This document shows, in pieces, positions 46,101-55,100 of a stretch of DNA of 64,000 nt. The stretch is taken from contig CM067072.1 in the NCBI GenBank assembly GCA_033980235.1, forward strand, positions 28,312,559-28,376,558, written 5' to 3'. A program made the translations under genes and the position numbers. The stretch comes from Diadema setosum (lineage: Eukaryota; Echinodermata; Echinoidea; Diadematoida; Diadematidae). A model generated the notes under the pieces. It saw only the letters and a program-made list of their open reading frames with translations. It ran no database searches and was not told the origin of the DNA. Position 1 is the stretch's first letter. Each line of letters starts with the position of its first letter.

Positions 46101-49100
46101 CTGACTCCTCCAGTATCTCATTTGTCATTACCCAGCCCCCTCAATTTGGCACCCTGCTTATTGGAGGTCTTCCAGTGGAGAGAAGTTTCACTCAGAGGGA
46201 CATCGAAAACTACGATGTTTCCTACAGACATGACTTTGGGCAGGCGGAGAGAGACGAGTTCTTCTTCATCGTCGACGACGGCACCAACACTGGATTTGTC
46301 GTCAATGGGGTGACTCGCTATGACCCAGTGTCCTTCCGAATCCAAGTCAACGTTGTCGACAGGGATCCTCCAGAAGTGCTCACGAATGTTGGCCCGACCA
46401 AAATGCAGACAATTCTGGACCAGATGGGGTTCATCTTCTCCAACATGAACCTCCATGCAGTAGATGAATGCCCACCGGATGGTATCAGCTACTCCGTGAC
46501 CAAAGACCCGATGTTTGGTCATCTAGAATATGTGGGCAGCAGGGAGCGGATAATGGGCCAGTTTTCGCAGAGCGACGTTGACAACAAGAGGGTCATGTAT
46601 GTGATGAGGGAGAATGTGAAGGCAGCCAATGACAGCTTCATCTTTGATGTGTGGGATTGCCATGGGAACAGCTTGAGGAATCAGAGGTAAGAATGATGTG
46701 TGAATTATTGAACAAGTAGCTGAGACATTACAATTAAATTGTTCATATACGAGTACTGATGTGGGGAAGATTTTTATTAAAGGTTTCTACCTTTATCTTT
46801 TTATCAAACCAATGTTCAAGCTTCTGGACACCCCCCCCCCCCCCTCATAAAAACTTTTCCGATTTTATGCTGATTACTTTATTCAGTTATTATTCCTTGA
46901 ATGGTGGATAAGCAAAAGACCTTGTTCAGGCTCCTTCCCTTCAGTGTGCATATAATGCTACTACATGGTCTTTTGCACCTGAAATGAGGTTAGATAGGTT
47001 AAAATAACTTCATTGAAGGACAGTTGAAATGAATGTGACTTAGTAAAATTTGTCCAACAGTCATAAAGGCATATAAGGTCTTCTTTAGGATGAGTGCAAA
47101 TCCTCCGATTGTCTTATCATCACCACTCTCAAATTGTTATAAAGGCAAGAGTTTGTTTAGCACTGATAGATTTAACTAGTCCTATGTATTTACAAACTGC
47201 TTTTCCGTCTTGTTGAATTGCATATTATGTGTATAATATGTCTGTCTCTCAGGTTTTCTATGCACTGGGCGGTGGTCATGTTTTCTCGTCCCCAGTACAT
47301 GGTGTGTGAGACGGACGGCACTCTCCCCATCCACGTCATCCGCATCGGGAACCAGCTCCTCTCCTCCTTCGTCACCGTGGAGGTGGAGGACATGACGGCC
47401 CGCGCCGGCCAGGACTACATCCCCAGCCGCGCCCGCCTGCTCCAGATGGATCCGACCATCTCCACGGCGACGTGGAACGTGCAGCTGCTGCCCGATGAGC
47501 TCGAGGAGACACGGGAGCGGTTCAGAGTGACGCTGGTGGATCCGGTCAATGCCGTTCTTGGACAGTACAGCCGAGTGACTGTGGTTATCAAAGATGCCAA
47601 AAATGGTAAGGTTGTTGGTAGTTAGATTATCTGTGATGTGCCCTCCACTCAGTTGGTTTTCACGTAATATGTACATTTAACATTTACAGCAGTTTGGCTT
47701 TATAGTTGCTGTACTCAGTGAAACACTCACAACATACATGTAGATCCTTGTTTTTCCAGTTAACAGAAGAGCAAAATGCATGTCAAGGAGATTGGCACTC
47801 TTTATGAAAATGGATGTTAGAATCAGGACATGGACTTTTTAACTTTATGCCACCCTTTCAAACGAAGCATGCATGTGTGAGTGAAATGAACAGTAAAATG
47901 TTTTTTGATATAACTATTCTATTGATAAACTAAAAGTGGTGATACTTAAATGCAAGCACAACATGCACATTGACTTCATATGAGTAACCATGTATGGAAT
48001 ACAAGCACAAACTATCTCTGATAAGTGTGTACTGAAGAGTGTAGAAAAAGATCATAACCAAAGTTCATATCTTAATAGACCATGTGAACATTACACACTG
48101 AGAAATGCACACACATACACAGTTATTCAGTGACATCCAAGTGTATTTTTGTGCTATGATTCATGGAGCTTCTAGGAATTTAGCTCACAACATTCAAACG
48201 CAGACAGAGGAGATTTCCTTCCTGATTTAGAAGTATTCCTTCCTGATGTTTGCAGATCTCTTTTTTTCCTTTGTGACTTTCCTGTCTTACTCTGAGATTC
48301 AGCTGCTCAGCGTGGCACTCCTTTCTTTCTTTCCCTCTGTATTCCTTTGATTTAACCCTCCCGATGCCAATGAATCAAATGTGCACAAATTTCTCCCACA
48401 AACCTATGGACAGGAACGTAATGCGGCGCGTAGAGGGTTAATTGCATTTCCATTTTAAAGCTTCTGAGCAATGCCGAGTGCATATGTCTGCAGTTCATAT
48501 TTTCTCTTCATTAGCAGAAGACACAATGATCATTTACTAGTAATAGACTATTTCATTTCTTGAAAGATTTATTATAAAGCCTTTAAATACACAGCTAAGA
48601 ACTCTGCCCCCCCCCCCCCCCCCCCCCACGGAAGAAAGCAGTAACTGCATAGCTGCTGTGCTGAGATAAATGCGATTTTGTGTTTTTTGCAGATTCTTTA
48701 AAAACACAGAAACATTCAAAAATAATTTTGTGGCATGATTATGCACCATACCTAGTTGTCTAACAATACCTAGGAAAAAGTTATGTTTCCGTTATTTTTT
48801 AAATGTTATTTAGGAAAATGCAGTTACTGCGGTGGCTCACCCTTGATTCTGGGTAGTTTCCCCACGGAAAAAAGCAGTAACTGCAGACGGCCAGGAGTCT
48901 GCTGTTTTCCCCATGGAAAAAAGCAGTAACTGCACATGTCACATGACCATAGGAGGAGAATTGTTACCACCACCAGGTTATAAAGTTCTTCTACTTTCTG
49001 GTTAGTCTAGATCTATAAGATCTAGGACCTATCGCTAGACCTAGACTAGGTCTTGTCGATTGAATGGCATTCTGTGTAAAAATAAGGTAGACACCCATGT

Positions 49101-52100
49101 ACCCTAATTGAACTTTGGAGTGCCCGGCCTGGCCCCTGACACATGACCCTGGACTAGACAATAAAGTCAAGTCTCTTCGTCTTAGATCCTAGTCGAACTC
49201 TGATGTTACACTTAAGCTAGACTACAGATCTATGCTCAATGTTAGTGCTAGACCTAGATCTATTACGTTAGATTAGGCCTACTGACATTTTGTCTAACAC
49301 TAAACAGTTAACAATAGATTAGAATCTAGATCTACTCTGTAACGTTAGATCTGGTAGACTTATTTTAAACTTTAGGGCCTACATCTAACATTAGACTAAC
49401 GTTAGTGCATTAATACTAGTGCTCATCTCCCTTCAATATATTTTCAGCTCACCTAGATTTTCTGGTTCTGGCCAAAGCCATGGCTACCATGACTTTTCCT
49501 CTGCAATTCATGATAGATTTACAGGCATGCCTGGACCGCAGAAACTGTGTGACAGCATGGTTAGCACTGGCATGATCACTCGGACTGTACCAGACCTGCA
49601 ATACTGTGCATGCAAGTGATGAGTGTGATGTGATGCAATGTTTAGCTAGTTACTGTATGCTGCAGATGCGCATGCAGCTGCTGCACGCGTATTCTGCACT
49701 CTGAGCGCGCTGAGTCTGCCAGGTTTGCTAGTCTCCAGAAAGAAGCTTTTTCTACAACTTGTCATATGATTCCCTGCGGGCAGAGTCAAGTGACTGGTGA
49801 AACAATCTTTTTATATCTACTCTCCTAAATTATGGGAGAAACTGCTGTTTACATTGTTAAAAAAAAATTAGTAGAAAAAATAAATGGTATTAGGGAAAAA
49901 AATATACAGGAAGGACTATACAGAGTCTGAATGATAAAGACTAAATTGTTAGTTACTGCTTTCTTCCGTGGGCTTTGTTAGTTACTGCTTTTTTCCGTGG
50001 GGAAACTTGCAAAGTTGAATCAACTGGATGCAGTTACTGCTTTTTGCAAAAGTGAAAAATTGTATTTTTGGTCACTTTCATTTTTCTTTTTGCAAAACTG
50101 ACCTATTAACATTGGAGAGCATTGGGTAAACTATTCATTTTTGCAAAAAAGTAAACATTCATAAAAATGTCAGTTACTGCTTTTTTCCGTGGGGGGACAG
50201 ATTACTGTACATATGTATTTTGATTTGAGCAGTCAATGTTGTTGTCAAACAGGTGCAGACAGTGCTTGTATGAAAACTACGACATGTACTGATCATTGGA
50301 TAGAATCTTGAAATAGCCCCCCCCCCCCCCCCCCCCACAGCTTGCTTCAATATCTTCCTTCTCTTTGTGGCAAGAAAGATCTTCAAGATTTATGTGACTT
50401 CCTCTTATTTTTCACTGCGCCAGGTGTATGCAAGGGCATGTCCACACCAAACACCGGAGAAGAAACCCCTGGATGTTGTGTGGATCAACCAGACATGGCT
50501 GGAGGTCACCACGTTCCTATGCCAGACTTCCCCCCATCTCAACCTGGGGGCTCAGCTCCTGGTGGCGGAACATCCATCAACCCAGGGCCACTCGACCCTC
50601 TGAATCCCGGGCTGGGACCGGTAGACCCCCAAAATCCAGGTCCGGGCAATCCATTCGTTCCGGGCGTGTTTGACCCCAACTTTGATGGGGACGGCTTGGT
50701 TGGGGGTGATCCTGCAGTCAATGATGGCCCACCCATCCACATTGAGGGGCTTCCAGTGGTTGAGCACCAGTCCTTTGACCCCTACGCTGCAGAAACCTGG
50801 TATCAGTATCCCTACGGTGTGGGCTACGATGGCACTGACGGCACCCAGCAGGGTGGGCGTGGTCCGTATCCCGGTAACCCAGGGGATCCCTATGCCTCGC
50901 AGGGTGTCATGGTAGACCCCCTCCCGGGACAGACCTGCTGCGATGATGCAGTACTGGCATCGATACCGGGTCAAACATGCTGCGAGCAGCTGCTCATACC
51001 CCTGGATGAGGACGGACTGCCAGTGCTTGATGCGAACCCAAATCAGCCATTTCATAATCCCGACCCAGCCCAGTATGACAGCTCCAATCCCTTCGGCTTC
51101 CAGCAAGGGAATCCGTATCCCCCTGGAAGGCCAGCCTCAGCGAGCAATCCTCAACAACCGGTGCCGGACACTCCCTTTGGCCAGGTTTACGTCCCCAGGG
51201 ACCCGGGGAGCTCTCCGTCTCAGGCAGGGGAAGACTCCAACCCCGATGGGCATGTTGGCACTGAGGATGTAAGGCTTTACCATGCTACGGTGGGGGATGT
51301 TGTTCCAGTTGTCGTCAGTCGGCCAGGAGAAGTGGATGAGAATCGACCACCCCAGGTTTTATTTGAAATCTTGAGTTATTGAAGTTCAGCATTTTCTTTC
51401 CCTTGATCATGTTGTATGAAAGTACATGTATATAAAGTAAAAGAAGTATGAACAATATTCACCAAACTTCAGGACAAATTGTATGCATGCAGGAGAGATG
51501 TCTTCCTTGTTACCATTAACTGGTAACCTAAACTTTGATGGTTATTCAAAGTGAAATCCTACAAAAACAACAGTAATGCTTTGATTTGAGGTGGGCAAGA
51601 AAAATTATGAAATTTTTGAAATCTTTTCAATTGCAGAAGTTTTCATGAAACTGTAAAAGTGATTACTGTTGCGTACCCAAAATGCCAGAGACGACTATTC
51701 ACTGGTTAGCAAGTCTCTCCAGTTATCATCACACAAAGTTTTTACACCACATTTCCTCTTGTATTGAGTGAATTCCAAAATAAAAATGATCACCAGGTCA
51801 CATCCTTTGCAGCAACTTGTTTGTTATGAATGAGTGATGATTGTTTGTAGTCCTTGAAATGGGAAGTTATATGTGTAGTTGCTGAATTAATGCTCCTCTA
51901 TGATATTTTAGATTCACTGTGATGCAAACTAAAAGACGAGTTGTGAGGCAGGGAAATATGCTCCTCAATTAATTTGCATATTCCAATGTGATAAGTAACA
52001 CCATGTCCAAGACACTTTAGGAAGCCATAACTTTCAAGAAAACAAAATTGGTTTTCATGAACTTTTCACTGATTCTGTTTGTTCAAGTTGTACTCCTTTT

Positions 52101-55100
52101 TTTCACAAAGTCAGGAACACGAAGTGATGTTTTCATTGAAGCAGATTTTTTTTAGCATAAACTCCATAGTGTGTAGTGAGAGCTGAAAACTATTGTTTGT
52201 ACTGACTGTAACAGACAGAGAATTATGCTGTGTTCTGTAGACAGATGTGGCCAACGTCTTCATGCCCAGTGTGGTGAGAGGTGTCCAGCAACAGAGTGGA
52301 CCACCCTCCGGGGGTGGTTCGTCAGGTCGCGACCCTCTGAGGCAGATTCCTCTGGGTCAGGGAAACACTCAAAGTGGTCCTAGACAACAGGTACGCTGCT
52401 CTGTTTGTTTGTTTGTTTGTTTGTTTGTTTGCTTGTTTGCTTTGGTTCGTTGGTTTGGTTGTTTGCTTGGCTTTTTTGTTGGTTGTTTGTTTGTTTGCTT
52501 GCCTGTCTGTTTGCTTGCTTGCTTGTTTGTTTGATGCCTATGCTTTTTTTTTTGAGGGGAGAAGTTGTGCAATTGTTTCTGTTTTCATTTTGTGAACTAG
52601 AATTATTTCCACTGCTATATCTAATCTGCACACATATGCTATCATCATTTCAATATCTGACAGGATAAAATTTTTCAAATCCATACTCGTGGTGCTCCTT
52701 TCCTGAGAATGATTCTTGCTGTCACTTCATGCGAATCCTCCCTTTTGAAACAAGCCAGATAGATGCCTCTGCACGTGGCAGTAAGGTTGTCCACGTAGGA
52801 TCATAAAGTTACCAAAATTTACATCTTGATTACTATGGTAACAGAGATGAGATAGAACAAAGCAGTTATGAAAACAATGTCTGAGATGGTCATTCCTTTT
52901 AATATCCAAAAACATTTAGCAGTCCTCATAGAGAGAAAAGTGAATGAAAATAATTTTTGTTTTGTTACTGCTTCATTCACATACTGTATATACCTGGGAT
53001 CACTCTTCATTGCTATCACTTTTCCCATCCATCTCGACCCCACTCACCTGTTCCTGCCAGGCCCCTCCCATAGCCTCCTCCCTGGTCCCCTTCCCCTGCA
53101 CTCCAGCAAACGTGGGAGAGATTCGGCAGGACACTCACAATGGCCTCATCATCAAGTGCGACGGCAGCAACTGGGTGCCCTTTGACCTGGCAGAGCTCAT
53201 TCGTGGGGCCTCGGTGTACGACGACGGACAGTGCGAGCGAGGTGGGCACTAGTAGTTGGTCATGTGACTTTGAGATCGACACCTAGCAAAGGCTGCCATA
53301 ACACTTCCAAACTTCTAGATTTCCATACATTCAACCATATGAAAGTACATAAATCTTTGAAATTGAAATTGATTAGACAGCATAATCGTATCGTAAGGAT
53401 CTCATAAAAGCAATATGGGGACTATTTGTAACAGAGCTTGATTTGCTGTATCATGAAATACACATCAAAGCATTGAAGTATAATGAGTATTGAAAAAAAA
53501 TGATGACAATAAATGTTTATTATTATAACCATTATGAAATGTTTGATTGTGAACATACTATGTCTATTACATACATGTACATCCACTTGTCCGCTGACCT
53601 GAAGCAAATAAAACTCACTGTCCAGCAAGTAATCTGAATACATACTTGCTTATTCACAGTTTGGGTGCATTACCCAAGTATATTTTTTGGCAGTCATGAG
53701 AAATATATTGTATAATGTCCTGCTTACAGGCAAATTACAAGTGCAACATGCATGTTCATAGAAATGTAAACACACATAAAAATGTGTGTACATATTAAAG
53801 AGGTATATCAATGGGAAGTATATACTCGGTAAATAGAAAGACAAATGACAGTTCAGTTGATAACAAGATACATAGACAGATACGTCATTAGATAGGTCTA
53901 GATATATGTATGGAGAGATAAGGAGATATATGGATAGACGGGTAGATATCATAAATAGAAAGATAGGTGGATGGATAAATAGGTGGAAAGAGAGAGAGAT
54001 AAATAAATAAATAAATAGATTGATAGGTAGGTAGGTAGATAAAAAGATGGATGAATAGATAGATGGATAGATAGGTGGATAAATAGATAGGTAACTAGAT
54101 AGGAAGATAGATAGATAGTTAGATAGATAGATAGATAAATAGAGAGAGATGCTGCAATATGTACCCTGTTCACGTGTCATGCTGAATATATTTAGGCAGA
54201 CTAGTATCATAATGTGTCCATTCATGTTCAACCTGCTCGCTTCGTCTGCGTACATGACCTTCCACCGTGTCGTGCCGGCTCAGGATGGAGCTACCACAAC
54301 AGCCGCTGCTTCCTGGTCTCCAGACAGCCGCAGACGTGGAACGAAGCCCAGAGAATCTGCAGAGAAAGGTTCGCTTGAAAAAAAAAAAAATGATTGCTGG
54401 CATTTCCTCCCTTTCCTACGTTAACAGGAAAAAAACGCGTGCAAGTGGTTAAAGGATGAAGTGTGTTATCGGCATTCAGTATATGAACGTAGCTGGTACT
54501 CATTTTGTACCAGAAGTGTGCAAATTCTGTAGTGCTCTAATGTATGCACGTGATATGTTTATGTATGTTTTATGTGTGTGTTTGTATATGCAGCACAATG
54601 CAATACAAATTTGTTTCGGTAATTGATGACCTGTTGGAGGTAGGTTTTGTCAGTAAAATTGCCAAATATTTGGAAGAAAAATCCAAAATGACAAAAAAGG
54701 TGAAAAACTCAAAAACAATGTCATGGGAAAGAAAAAGGCCACTTTTGAAAGGGGAAAGCATGTCATGTTGTAGGTTCACTTGATAAGTGTTCATCCTCCC
54801 CCCCCCAAAAAAAAAAAATAATAATAATTAAAAAAAAAAAAAATGATAATGCAGTGTCTAAGATTTGTTGTTGACATAGTTGAGACAATTGCATGAAAGT
54901 GTATAGGCTTCCTAGTAAGATTCAATATTGATTTTTGATGCAATACTGGACAGCAAGAAATGTTTGCATTCAATACATATTGTGTACATAAGAACTTTCA
55001 TGTCCATTTTAATTTTGCTGATCTTGGCTCTTGCGTACTTCGTGAAATTAAATGCACACAGAAATTTCTGGATTTACAGTACTGTCTAGATGTGATTTGA

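Larger units (their letters stand above)
47606..50423 (+). other. FREM1-like intron 4
   Basis: 2.8 kb holding a small inverted-ended element (48354-48439, TTAACCCTC ... GAGGGTTAA), foldback element B (48604-50200), and a C-only run of about 18 bases at 50318-50337 about 85 bp before the exon 5 acceptor. No coding exon seen. Confidence 0.8.

Noticed and set aside
52247..52668. Cys/Leu/Phe-rich open frames near exon 6
   Set aside because: Only the first 50 codons to the donor at 52390 belong to the gene; the rest is (GTTT)n repeat.
53650..54255. 201-codon minus-strand open frame
   Set aside because: It arises from the GATA microsatellite, which lacks stops in that frame.
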